From NCBI GenBank assembly GCA_900642245.1, contig CAAAJI010000005.1:904024-968023 (forward strand): a stretch of 64,000 bases of DNA, given 5' to 3'. Below the pieces are notes generated by a model, which was not told where the DNA came from, made no database searches, and saw nothing but the letters and a program-made list of their open reading frames with translations. Positions within the stretch are counted from its first letter, which is position 1, and each line of letters opens with the position of its first letter. Source of the DNA: Fragilaria radians. Taxonomy: Eukaryota; Bacillariophyta; Fragilariophyceae; Fragilariales; Fragilariaceae. This document shows, one piece after another, positions 47,182 through 57,931 of the stretch. The translations under genes were made by a program, and so were the position numbers.

Positions 47182-47229
47182 GACGGATTTGCGAATTCGC
47201 AACTCGATTCGCATCGATAAGAACGGATC
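47182..47229 (-). repeat. MITE right terminal inverted repeat
   Basis: Inverted partner of 46498-46545. It ends GAACGGATC on the plus strand, directly followed by the TCA target duplication. Confidence 0.85.
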
Positions 47230-47232
47230 TCA

Positions 47233-48936
47233 GTAAAGTTAAATGTAAGTCATCAAAACTGATGAAGCAGAAATCTTGAGTTTTCTAGTATCTCTCTGTC
47301 ACTTCCAAATTAATGTGCCAACTGGAGAGTCTAAACTCTTCTCCTAAACACACGTATCAAGTGGAGATCATCACTTCAGGATAAATTACACTATTAAAAT
47401 TATGATCATTTGATACAGTTACTACCTTGATTTGATCTGGAAACTTAACTCACGACACATACTGCTGTCCAAGTGTAAGCATATTCCTAAGAAATCAAAT
47501 GGATAAGCTTCAGCGTGTTCTTATTAACAAAGTCAGCACTATATGAATAAAACAATTCCCCAGGCATGGGATTCAAAACTTTACACTTAATCTTCTGGGC
47601 ATCCTCATTTTGAGAGTCATTACAACCGTGTGTCAATTTCTTGTCCATCACGTAGTGTATAAAATGAATAAGTCCAAGTCAGAACTTTCCGTTGGTAACC
47701 ATTCTGTCTGAAATTTCAATATTTCTTCCTTGAAATTGTTCTTGACAGTTGTTGCATACCTATTGTAGGTTGAAGTGAAACAATCGTAATCCACATTTGG
47801 AACCTTTACATCACTTCCAATTAGTCAAAAGTCTATGCACACCAAGTACAACAGGAAGAATCAGTCGAGAGTCACCTCCAAGTAGTTCTACGTTATCTCG
47901 GATGATTCTCGTCTAAAGCACCTGCATTGTTTTATCAACAGCCTATGCAGCAGTAAATGGAGCGACATCCCAAATTTTGAGACAAATAGTTGAATAAGCA
48001 GATATACCTTCATGAAGAAGGAAAGGTTTTCAACTATTTATCATTGTTGTGCAGTTGAAATACCACTCTATAAAATTTTAAAATTGGATTAGAGAGATTT
48101 GTCTTCCGACCACTGCCAATCAAAAACAAGTTTTCCTCTATAATTCACAACTTCAAATATTTTCAATTACTATATCGTACATGACTGTTTGATTAACTTT
48201 CAAGGCTTTTACAATTTCTCATGTATAATTTGGCTCTCATGTGTAGTTATTTCATCAACACAATATATTAGTAGGATGTTTAGAGAAAAGAAATCACCAT
48301 AAGTGGTCTAAGAGGTAAACAATTGTACTTCGTATCATCTGACCATTAAAACGTTGCCATCCAACAATCCCAACTCCATTTACATTTCTCAAGTGCTCCA
48401 GAGATAGCTGCTATTGATTGGTGTTTAGGACATTGAAGCCAAAGTATTCTTTAAAACTGAAAGCAATTGAGTATGCCTAACACGATAGCCCTCATCCGTA
48501 GAAATGAGATGTAAGACGAATACGAAACCTTTGGATGGGATAACCTCATCACAATATATTACCCAATAAATTGTATGCACTAACATTCAACTTCAAAACT
48601 CACAGGCATTGAAGATGAGGTCTTCAAGAAATCCTTTGAGAGCTATATTTTGCGACTTTACCTGAACCTCTCCTAAATTGATGTTCCTTTATCAATAAGA
48701 ATGTCAGTGAGATTTCTTTCTGATCTTTACATTACTGATCAAGCTCACAAGCAAATTTCAGTTAGAATGTCAAGTATTTGTTGACATGCTTGGGCCATTC
48801 TTACTTCAAGACTGGTGTATTTCCAACCCTATAACGTCGTCTTGAGCCGAAGTCATGCTCTCTCATATGAGAATATCCTTGTGAGCAAAATTATAGAACA
48901 AAAATCTGGCACAAAGATGTTTCTTCCATGTACCCT
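47233..48936. other. Intergenic, no gene seen
   Basis: About 1.7 kb of AT-rich sequence between the MITE and the 3' end of the LRR gene. No coding frame or RNA gene was recognised. Confidence 0.5.
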
Positions 48937-51900
48937 TCAACATTCTTCACCTCCGGCGGTGCAGCATTCACATTTCAGTTGACAACCAATATTTCGCAAC
49001 GTTAAATTCAACTTTTCGGAGGAGCATAAACTCTCTGGTATACTGCCTAATAGATTATTACCACCGAGCTCAAGACTTTCTAGTGAGGTCATTTCACTTA
49101 ACGTCTGAGGGAGACTACCAGTAAGTAGGTTTTCCTCCAAATGCAAGCCTTGCAGATACTTAAGCATTCCAACCTGTGAGGGTATTGAGCCTGATAACTG
49201 GTTGTTGCAAAGCGAGATCTTTTTCAACGTTGTAAGGTTACCTATCACTTCAGGAATAGTACCGCTGATACGGTTATAGCTTAAATCAAAGATTTCAATG
49301 CTCGCCAAATTTTTGACATCCCCTGCATTGATTTTTCCACTCAATGAGGTATTCTTTAGGTTCAGAGTCTTAAGATTCTTGGAGTATCTGAGCAATTTAT
49401 TTAAATCGAACAACAGTTTTGTATTGTTTTCAAGCAATAGAAATTGAAGTTCAGAAGAAGAACTTAAAAGTGACTCGTTAAACGTTCCATGAAGATTATT
49501 GCCAGAAATATCTAACAGTTTTATCTTGGAAGGTGATGAAATAGGTATTTCTCCTGAAAATTGATTGTTTGCAAGATACACATACTCTAGACTGGCCCAT
49601 TGTGTTTTGTCGCTGGTGAAGGGAATAGTTCCCTTGAACTTGTTGTTCGAAAAATCAACGAACTCTACAGTAGGCAAAAGTCTGCCCCATTCAGGTACTG
49701 TACCCGAAAGCTCATTATCTGAAAAATCAATTCGTCTCAATTTTACGCCCTCCCAAAAATTGCTGTCAAACAATATTAAACTGACTTCTGAGTCATCAAG
49801 AGGAGAAGGTATTGTTCCAGAGAAAAAATTAGAATTGAAAAGCAGCTCTTGACGTTGTAAAAGGAGGAGAATCCACGGAGGCAAGGTTCCTGTAAGTTGA
49901 TTATCACCTAAATCCAATACATCAAATGCTGGCAAAGAGTTTGCGGGATAGAGTGGCAGCGTTCCGGAAAAAAGATTAGACGATAAACTTAATCGACTAA
50001 TCATAGCCAATTCTGTCAAGTACGACGGTAACGATCCAGTGAGCTGATTATGAGTAAAATCAGCCACTCGCAAAAGGCGAAGGTTTCGCAACGTGTCTGG
50101 AATGCTACCCGTCAAGTTGTTGAATGAAACATCAAGATAAACGAGGCTATCTTCGTGTCCAATATCGTTAGGAAGGGAACCAGTTAATTCATTGCTACTC
50201 AAATCTAAAACTTCTAACGAAGAAAGGTGGAAGATCTCACTAGGGATGGATCCTTGAACTCTATTTTTGGACAATCGCAATTCTCCGAGATGCTTGCAGA
50301 GTCGTAATTCTCTCGGCAACACTCCAAGTAATCCGTTTCTAGTCAGATCTAAGCCATCGACGATTCTTCGCCCTGTACCATCTACTGTACATGATATTGC
50401 ACCACTCCAGTCACATTCATGAATATCAGGTTGCAACCAGTTTTCTTTTTCCACCCAATTTGACCCTCCAACCGCAAAGTAAAAAGTCACCATTGCATAT
50501 CGCTGGTCAAACATTTCGCCCAAATCATCAGAAAATGAATCAAAGGTTGAGAGCCACCCCACTGCTAAGTTTTGTGGAGATTCTGACATAGTTACTTGCT
50601 TTAATCCTGATAGGTTGGCTGTATAATTCAGAATGTCAGGTGAAATAAATGTTGGAGCACTCGACGGCGGCTGAGATGGTGATGTGGTCTCAAAGGAAAT
50701 ATCATCAGCGATACTTCCTGGTCCTTTGAAGACAACTAGAGAAACTGAAATGGTCACCACAGTTACTAAGAGAAAGAAAAGAAGACATATTCGCCGTCGG
50801 ATTGCATTTTCTTTCAATAACTCTTTCCAGGAGAGAGGTGTGCTATCAGCGTATACGACAGGGGTTTGATCGACGACTTCGACAGGCATAGCCTCAACAG
50901 CCTCGATAACATGATCTTCGTTTTTCGGCTGCATAGGGAGATCTGGACGTACAGGTGCTCCAAAGGCTCTGCCTTCAACTTGCACTGCTCCTGGTTGGGA
51001 CGACCTTTCCCACAAGAGACCTCTTTGAGCCAGTCGTGACCTAGCCCTTTCACGGCGTCCCATATCATTTTGCTTCGCGCTAATTGCAAGAGAAGCTGGA
51101 TTTTCTTCGTTGTATGGAGTAACTTTTCGTTGAGGGCTTCTTAAGCTTGTCGGCGTCGGCATTATGGCAAGACCAGTTGCGTTCTTAGCCTGTTCCTCAC
51201 GAAACCTTGAGACAATTTCCAACGAAGACTCGTAATCAGTTCCCATGGATCTAAGGTATCTGATCAACATATCAGCTTGCTCGTCATTAGGATTGACAAT
51301 TGGTAGACTCTGATTATTATAAAGTACACCAGGACGATTGCCTTTCGATTGCCGGGTTTGGTTCTGACTTGCGGCAAGTGCCTTTTCATGAATCACACGT
51401 GCACTAGGTGACAATTCAAACGATATAGAATCATCGTTTGTTACATTGCCTTGAGACGCCGAATCAGAGTTCTGGTCAGAGAACGTGAAATTTGGTTGTG
51501 TGACGACGGTTGAGAGAGGAAATGCGATTTCTTTCTGCATCTTGTTGCTACCTTTCATTAAAAGAGTAGATTCTGATGAAAATCTAGCTTTCTGTGAGTA
51601 ATTTGTGCTACCTAAATCTAATGCACCATCTTCATAATGTCTTGTGTTAAATGATGTCGGAACTTCTCCATACTCCTTATTTTTACGTTGATCCTTGCCA
51701 TTATTTTTTCTGTCTATCACTTTGCGATCTGTAAGTTCTTGATCATCGAGTACTAATGTGCTTGTATTCCTTGAATCAATGCCAAGTGAAGAATTGTTCG
51801 AAATGCCGAAGGAGTTAATTAAAAATGTATCATCTGGTTTCAGGTTAACTTTTGGTCCCGTTTTGGAGGAAAAGATATCTTTTGGGTGTCCGATGTGTTG

Positions 51901-52743
51901 TTCGGAGAATTTCTCTGGAGCTGATGAAGAACCATACCCATGGCTTGAATCCTCACTAGAGGGAATCTGTTGAAAGCGAATATGTTCACCATTCCTAACT
52001 TTGCCTACTCGCGTCCTCTCAACGCTCCCAAAACAATTTTCATCAAAATCGAAATTGTTACGAGAAGAAAAAAGGAGCGAGTCATGGCTGTAGGAATCAA
52101 GGAGGTTGTTGCTGGCTTTGAGGGTTTTCATCTCAAGAGGAGTCATCTTCCTATCTTGCTGATCTGGTATTTCTGATAGAGGTCCCAACGAACCTAAATT
52201 AGTGACCGACTTGTCACCTTGAGATTGAACCAGATGTTTGCCCTTCGTTCCTGATTTCTTTTTTTTCTTGTGCGATTTTGTTGCGATTTGCGTGATCTCT
52301 TTAATTTCCATAGAAGGTGGAGTCATATCAAATGTCGAGGATGAAGTTCCATCTTCAACAAAGGACAAGTCAGTAATACCGTCAGAAGGCTTAATTGAAA
52401 GTTTCTTGTCTTCCTTCTTCTTTTTCTTCTTCTTCACTTTTCTGTTTTCGTTACCACAATTTTCTACCCGATTGATGATGAGGGTGTCCGCCATCTTACG
52501 ATTGTCGATGATTTCTTTTTTTCTTTGCTGCAAAACATTCGAGCTTACTGTAGGAAATGGTACTGTGCTACTCACTCTCAACCTTACAATGGTCAGGCCA
52601 TACGCTTTATCATCTATATTGCTGACTTCACAGAATTGACATGATGTTGAAATTCCATCAAGGACAGCATTACAATGACTTTTTGACAACAGCTTTGCCT
52701 TTACAACAAGAGCAACATTCTTTTGACATTGCAACAAATACAT
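48937..52743 (-). CDS. Leucine-rich-repeat membrane protein, diatom receptor-like type (1268 aa)
   Basis: Single exon on the minus strand. The first about 648 residues are hydrophilic, low-complexity and Ser/Lys/Asp-rich (for example KVKKKKKKKEDKK). One membrane span lies at about 649-672 (ICLLFFLLVTVVTISVSLVV). The rest, about 570 residues, contains plant-type LRRs with the LxxLxLxxNxLxGxIP pattern. The LRR region is preceded by a cap-like segment (MVTFYFAVGGSNWVEKENWL, then CDWSGAISC) and ends with a Cys-rich cap (CQLKCECCTAGGEEC). With no N-terminal signal peptide, the likely topology has the N-terminus in the cytoplasm and the LRRs outside. No kinase domain is present. It may be an adhesion or recognition protein. 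The start could instead be Met84 (codon at 52492-52494), which begins MADTLIINRVENC. Confidence 0.88.
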   Translation of the reverse strand: MYLLQCQKNVALVVKAKLLSKSHCNAVLDGISTSCQFCEVSNIDDKAYGLTIVRLRVSSTVPFPTVSSNVLQQRKKEIIDNRKMADTLIINRVENCGNENRKVKKKKKKKEDKKLSIKPSDGITDLSFVEDGTSSSTFDMTPPSMEIKEITQIATKSHKKKKKSGTKGKHLVQSQGDKSVTNLGSLGPLSEIPDQQDRKMTPLEMKTLKASNNLLDSYSHDSLLFSSRNNFDFDENCFGSVERTRVGKVRNGEHIRFQQIPSSEDSSHGYGSSSAPEKFSEQHIGHPKDIFSSKTGPKVNLKPDDTFLINSFGISNNSSLGIDSRNTSTLVLDDQELTDRKVIDRKNNGKDQRKNKEYGEVPTSFNTRHYEDGALDLGSTNYSQKARFSSESTLLMKGSNKMQKEIAFPLSTVVTQPNFTFSDQNSDSASQGNVTNDDSISFELSPSARVIHEKALAASQNQTRQSKGNRPGVLYNNQSLPIVNPNDEQADMLIRYLRSMGTDYESSLEIVSRFREEQAKNATGLAIMPTPTSLRSPQRKVTPYNEENPASLAISAKQNDMGRRERARSRLAQRGLLWERSSQPGAVQVEGRAFGAPVRPDLPMQPKNEDHVIEAVEAMPVEVVDQTPVVYADSTPLSWKELLKENAIRRRICLLFFLLVTVVTISVSLVVFKGPGSIADDISFETTSPSQPPSSAPTFISPDILNYTANLSGLKQVTMSESPQNLAVGWLSTFDSFSDDLGEMFDQRYAMVTFYFAVGGSNWVEKENWLQPDIHECDWSGAISCTVDGTGRRIVDGLDLTRNGLLGVLPRELRLCKHLGELRLSKNRVQGSIPSEIFHLSSLEVLDLSSNELTGSLPNDIGHEDSLVYLDVSFNNLTGSIPDTLRNLRLLRVADFTHNQLTGSLPSYLTELAMISRLSLSSNLFSGTLPLYPANSLPAFDVLDLGDNQLTGTLPPWILLLLQRQELLFNSNFFSGTIPSPLDDSEVSLILFDSNFWEGVKLRRIDFSDNELSGTVPEWGRLLPTVEFVDFSNNKFKGTIPFTSDKTQWASLEYVYLANNQFSGEIPISSPSKIKLLDISGNNLHGTFNESLLSSSSELQFLLLENNTKLLFDLNKLLRYSKNLKTLNLKNTSLSGKINAGDVKNLASIEIFDLSYNRISGTIPEVIGNLTTLKKISLCNNQLSGSIPSQVGMLKYLQGLHLEENLLTGSLPQTLSEMTSLESLELGGNNLLGSIPESLCSSEKLNLTLRNIGCQLKCECCTAGGEEC

Positions 52744-53407
52744 TGCTAGAAACTTCTTTAACTACAACAAACGCACCAACAATAAGTGACAAAAATCCAT
52801 CTTTATAATTTCCACTTATGTATTCTCAATTCATTGGTATATTTGATTTTTTTTATGGATACTCCTTTTATTTGGCGTGAACATGTCGTAAGGCTACAAT
52901 TTCATGTTAAGGTTTTAAACATACCAGTTTTTATCATGCAATTAGATGCATTGACGTCAAGTTTTAAATCATGCAGGTTTTTATCATGTATGGTTGTGAT
53001 CACAAATATGAATCAAACAAAATCTATGTCATAATCATTGTTGCAGATTTGTAACTTCATTTGTTAACGATGCACTAAACTTTGTAACAATTATTTTCTT
53101 TTTTGATCTTACCTTTAACAAAATCTGAGTAGCAAAGAATGTGCTAATTATCAATTATCCATTAAGAAAATAGAAGCCTTGTTTTATTAGGTGTGAAATG
53201 CTATATATAATGTTGGAATTATTTGTATCTATTGAATCTAGTGGGCTTGATGGGAGGATACAAACATAATTCCACCAAAGGATTACATGAAATGATGGCA
53301 AACGTTCTGATTTCCAAAATTTGGGTACATATTTGTTTCAAATGTGTTCGTGTTGATCAAGTGACAGCGAAACTTTTCATTTTCGACGGATCGTGATACT
53401 TCATTGC
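52744..53407. promoter_or_regulatory. Upstream region of divergent LRR and lipase genes
   Basis: About 660 bp between the two divergent start codons, strongly AT-rich with no coding frame that stands out. It must hold both promoters; no specific element is assigned. Confidence 0.35.
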
Positions 53408-56400
53408 ATGCCTCGCCGGATATCAACAAACCCATTTGATGATACAAGCAGTGAAGAAAGTTTCATTACGGATTGCAATATTAGTGACGGCGAAAGTAGT
53501 GAGCTTAGTAGTTTTCTATTTTACGATGCAAGAGAAACTGAAAGCGAAGGTGAGATTTGATTGTAAAGAACTCGTCACATTTAAGGCCATGAAAGACATA
53601 TATTCAATGAGACAAATTCGCAAACCTCATTTAAAGTTTATTTTTGTCTCTATCGCTAGAAGATGATGACACACATAGATATGCATCAGAGGTTTCAAAG
53701 ATAATTTCTCCTTTGGAGGCTGCTTTGCTGCAATGGAATGGTCTATTGTCTCCTAAATCGAATTTACACTCTACTGCCTCCACTTTTGGGAAATACAATA
53801 CTACTAGCAAAATGCCGATGAAAGAAACCAAAGACGCCCTAGAACATTCACTTGGATGGGAATATATGGATATGGCTTGGCGCTATGGAGCAACAAATCA
53901 AAATGATCGTGGGTTAGACCAATTGTCAACGCGATCAATATCATCCATGCGCAGTACAATACCTACCAACCATGGATACTTTGGACCGCAATCGGCAAAT
54001 GTCGGAAGGCAAGAACGCCATGATCCAGTCCTAGAAAAAATCGAGAATGCGGAGGATATTGAAAATGACGTTGATGTTTTAGGTATCGGTAGAAACACCC
54101 CTTGGACGAAAATGCTGCTACTCGAGGAATTGGGAACAGCATCATCGTGGACGCTCTTGCTACTTCCCTATGTGGCGTTCATACTTTCTATCTGTTTAGA
54201 TGCATTTCCTACATTATTTTTGACTGTGGTGGGACCCTTGCAAGCGACAGTCTCGTGTCCAATTCCTTGGAGCAACCTTGCAGCTCAGGATATTTCATGG
54301 CTGAACTTCCCAAAATCTATTCCTTGCTGCTTCCCTTCTCTTGTACAATCGGCTAGTCATGAACATCAATTACATTACCTCACGCCTATGCAAAATGGAT
54401 GGGCCTTCGTTTCGGGACCGATACGGCATGTTCCTCCCATGTCTGTCTTTCTTCGTGGAGACTCAGTATACGAGTCAATACCAACAGATTTAGTTGCAGC
54501 TGTAGCACAAGGCCGTGTCCTTTTTTCTACACGAGTGTTTCAGCGTGACGGTCGGTTGAAACAAGACCAAGGCACGCTTCTTTCCGCATCGGAGCCAATG
54601 CCACTGACATTGCATTGTACCGCTGATACCAAGGTTGCTATGTCTGATTCACTTTGGAATTGCATAAGCCCGCGCATTGTAGATGTCTTGTTTGCGTTAC
54701 CAGGGACTGGAATTTTGTCGGGAGAGGAATTGCAAATAGTAGTTTTGTATTCATTTCGAACACCATATTCATTTCACAACCGAAAGCTTGGAACAACCAG
54801 AATCGAGGATGTTGCTGTCTTCGCCGAAGATGACTCTGTGGTTGAAAATCTCGATGCTTCGTATGTCTTTTCGGACACTCCAGGTGCAGAATCACTTTTC
54901 CACCACACATTGACGAATCTCACTATGGACGGGCTGGAGAAAATCTTAAAATCATCATGGTACACCCTAGAGCACTCCAGCGAATCACACGCCAAAATCA
55001 GCATCATCGTACGTATCAGCGCACTAATCTTAACAGTCTCATTTTTAATATTTTGGTGCAAAGCCCTGGGTGTAAACTATGGGCATTTTTTCAAAAAGTA
55101 TTCTTTCTCGTTGATATCACACTCGACCCTTCGATATGAAGGCACAATTGAAGAAAAGCAGTCAATAACTGCAGCACGAAACTTCACTGGTACTCAAAAT
55201 TTTTGGTGGGAATCTCCATGGATTGTGTTCCCCGAACGAAGGTATTTATTGGTATTATTGTTTTGTCTAATTCTCATTCAGAATCCATTGTTGATATATG
55301 CATATTTTCATCCAGCCCTTTACGAAGCTCGAAGACTTCATGCAGCTGCGGATTGCATGATTGGAATTGGAGTTTTTGGCATCTTCCTGATTTTACATTG
55401 CCTATTCCATGGGTTGCGTTATCATACCGCAGGAGTGAGTCGTCTCCGCGCCAAACAACTTCATCGCTTCATCGAATTGCGACGTGCAGCCAAGTTTATG
55501 GTCAAATCAGAAGGATTGGACCCAGAGACTGAAGAATCCCAGATTTCAAAATATATGCAAGATCATTTCGAGACATTTGGCGATGCCTATGGAAGTGATT
55601 TTTCCGCAATAGATACTCGTCTTCGTCACGACCCGTGTGGAGACGATTGGCCTGATTTTCTACTTCCCAAACTTCTGATATTCTCATGCTCTGTAGTCTG
55701 TGTAATCACAGCAAGTCTTTATCGCTTTCCTGTATCTAATGCCGCTCCTTTCTCTGAAAAAAAAACTCGACGTTATTACACAGTCTATATCAGTAGCTCA
55801 TTTTTGCAGCTTGGGATTGCATTTATCTGGATGATAATGATTGCTCGACAAGCATCTAAAACAGGCTGGATGTTGCGAAAGGAACCTTTTCTTAGTACTC
55901 GTCCTGCTCAGTTAGCATATCGGATTTATATATCGATACTTCTGCTAGGATTTGTTGCATTTCTGGCACCAATCGTGGTGGATTCATTTCTTCTTCTTCG
56001 AAAGTGGACTTCAGACGAGAGCCACGATGTTGGGAATGATGTCATGACAGATGATTATCTACAAGACGAGGATCCTTCCATTCGTGAAGTACTTTTGCAA
56101 GTGCTCACAAAGATTAGTGAACGTTTTCCTTACAATGGCACTGCATCTTCAATTGGGCCCGGTAAAATTTTTTACATTACAGTTTGTAGTCTAACTGCAG
56201 CTTTTATTTTCTTGCCATCCGGTGAGATATCCACTCGCAAGAGTCGAAACCAAGGTGCTGGATTTTCTGCATTTTCTTCTTTTGCCTTGGCTAACAAAAG
56301 GGACAAGCGACTCATAGTATCCCTCGCTCGTTACACACACACATGGCGCATTTTCCCGCTTCCAATCCGCAAGGTTTCCCTAGCGTCTGGTTGGTTATCT

Positions 56401-57876
56401 GAAATCCCATTCCAGATAGGCCCCAGTGAAAGAAGCGTGGCATATTTTGGGAGATACACACCTGTGTTTTGTCTAGAAATAGCTTGTTGGTTGCTGGAGG
56501 CATCTTGGCAAGCATATTATTCCCCACGGGATATGCCTTTTGATAATCCGGAGATACCCTTAATGGTGCTAGAGAGCATAGGTTTGCAAATGGAACGATG
56601 TATTACTGACAAGAGCACTGAATCACTTGTTTTCGTGGCTTCAAACTTGTTCTCGCAAGTCGATGGAGAAGAAGATAGTATAATTGTTGTTTCATTTCGA
56701 GGTACAGCAAATACTACAAATATGTCAATCGATCTGAAGTGGGGACAAGTTCCTCTATTAGACCAAATTATCGGACTAGATGAATTCCCAATGTTTCAGA
56801 TTTCTGAGAAAGGTGTACATATGAATGATTCTGGTGACTGGTTTTGGGATTCACCATACACTAGGGAGGCCATATTGAAGAGTTTCTCCAGGGTTCAAAA
56901 CTCTGATGGATGTTTTACTTTAACTTGTGGAAGCGAGCGAAAGCATAGCGCTTCTTCTTTCAGCTTAGGTGCCAAGGCTATCGTTGCTGCAACACCTATG
57001 ACAAGGCAGGCTCTTCCTTGTGTCCATGAGGGATTTCTCGAGGCGTATTCACATTTGAGAAAAGAATTAATGACGTGCGTTGTAGAAGTGTTGCAGCGTC
57101 AACTGAAAAAGGCATTAGCGAAATCCTATGAAAATGGAACGTCCATGTCTCTTCCAAAAATATATGTAACTGGTCATTCCCTAGGCGGTTCCCTTGGGCA
57201 ACTGTTTGCATTAGATATCGCAAGTAATTGTATCATTGATATTCCAGCCGATACTGTCCGTACAGATAAGTTTCAGTCTTTCGATGGCGACAAATTTCAT
57301 GAGCCTGTAAACGACAATTGCACAATGCATGAGGACACAGTTTCATCAAAAGACATATTTTTCTCGCCTTTCGATGACCTAAAATGGTTTCATAAAGACG
57401 ATTCGTCAGTTTCAAATCAACTTAGACTATTGAAGCTACAACCGCCAATTGCTGTATACACATTTGGGCAGCCTCGAGTAGGAAATCATGCGTTTAGTCG
57501 GTTGTACAAACAGAGAGTCCCACATACCTTTCGAGTGGTAAATGAAGGAGATGCCCTGACTAGCCTACCTAATGCCGTAATGCTTGGGGGACAATATAAA
57601 CATGCTGGCTTAGAGGTCATCCTGGACGAAGGATGCACAGGAAATATTATAGTTGGACCAACGGTGGTGGAAACTATGTTCCGTTTTTCAAAGGTTAGAA
57701 CCAGTGTGACGGCTCACTCGTTAGACGGTTATCGACTCAACCTTGAAAGTGGATTTTCTAAGGTAGAGCTTCAAGAATACCACAAAAGTCATGGTCCTTC
57801 CAAAATTTCAGCTACTAGATCTTACAATAATGAACTTCCGGAATGGCTTACCCAAATGCAAAAGTCAAATGCTTAA
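53408..57876 (+). CDS. Wntless-like multi-span membrane protein fused to class 3 lipase (1452 aa)
   Basis: Two exons, 53408-53549 and 53660-57876, with a 110-nt phase-1 intron. The first exon begins MPRRISTNPFDD and its last base completes a Glu codon with exon 2, so no non-ATG start is needed. After a polar N-terminus (about 150 aa) and one hydrophobic segment (TLLLLPYVAFILSICLDAFP) comes a soluble region. It is followed by about seven membrane spans that include RRYLLVLLFCLILIQNPLLI and CMIGIGVFGIFLILHCLFHG. These resemble the Wntless/TMEM181-type membrane domain. The C-terminal 450 residues are a class 3 lipase with nucleophile motif GHSLGG (Ser at about 1221), TFGQPRVGN and an EGDALTSLP block. 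It probably hydrolyses acyl lipids at a membrane; the active-site His is not assigned. It is tail to tail with the P450 reductase, 55 bp apart. Confidence 0.85.
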
Positions 57877-57931
57877 ATAAAATCTTCAAGAAAAAATAAA
57901 TTAATCTCATCACACTTAATAGAGAACTATA

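Larger units (their letters stand above)
46498..47229. mobile_element. MITE, 732 bp, with about 48-bp terminal inverted repeats
   Basis: Left terminus 46498-46545 begins GATCCGTTCTTATCTATGCG. The right terminus 47182-47229, read on the minus strand, begins GATCCGTTCTTATCGATGCG. About 44 of 48 positions agree. TCA flanks both ends (46495-46497 and 47230-47232) as a 3-bp target-site duplication. No transposase is encoded inside, so it is non-autonomous. A 3-bp duplication is known for PIF/Harbinger-type elements, but the superfamily is not established here. A partial extra copy of the left terminus lies at 46571-46616. Confidence 0.85.

Noticed and set aside
52238..52639. Plus-strand open frame of 133 codons within the LRR gene
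   Set aside because: It is the complement of the low-complexity Lys/Ser-rich coding region and contains long Phe runs.
53644..53659. Non-ATG (TTG) start for the lipase gene
   Set aside because: A spliced upstream exon with an ATG at 53408 gives a consistent phase and a sensible N-terminus.
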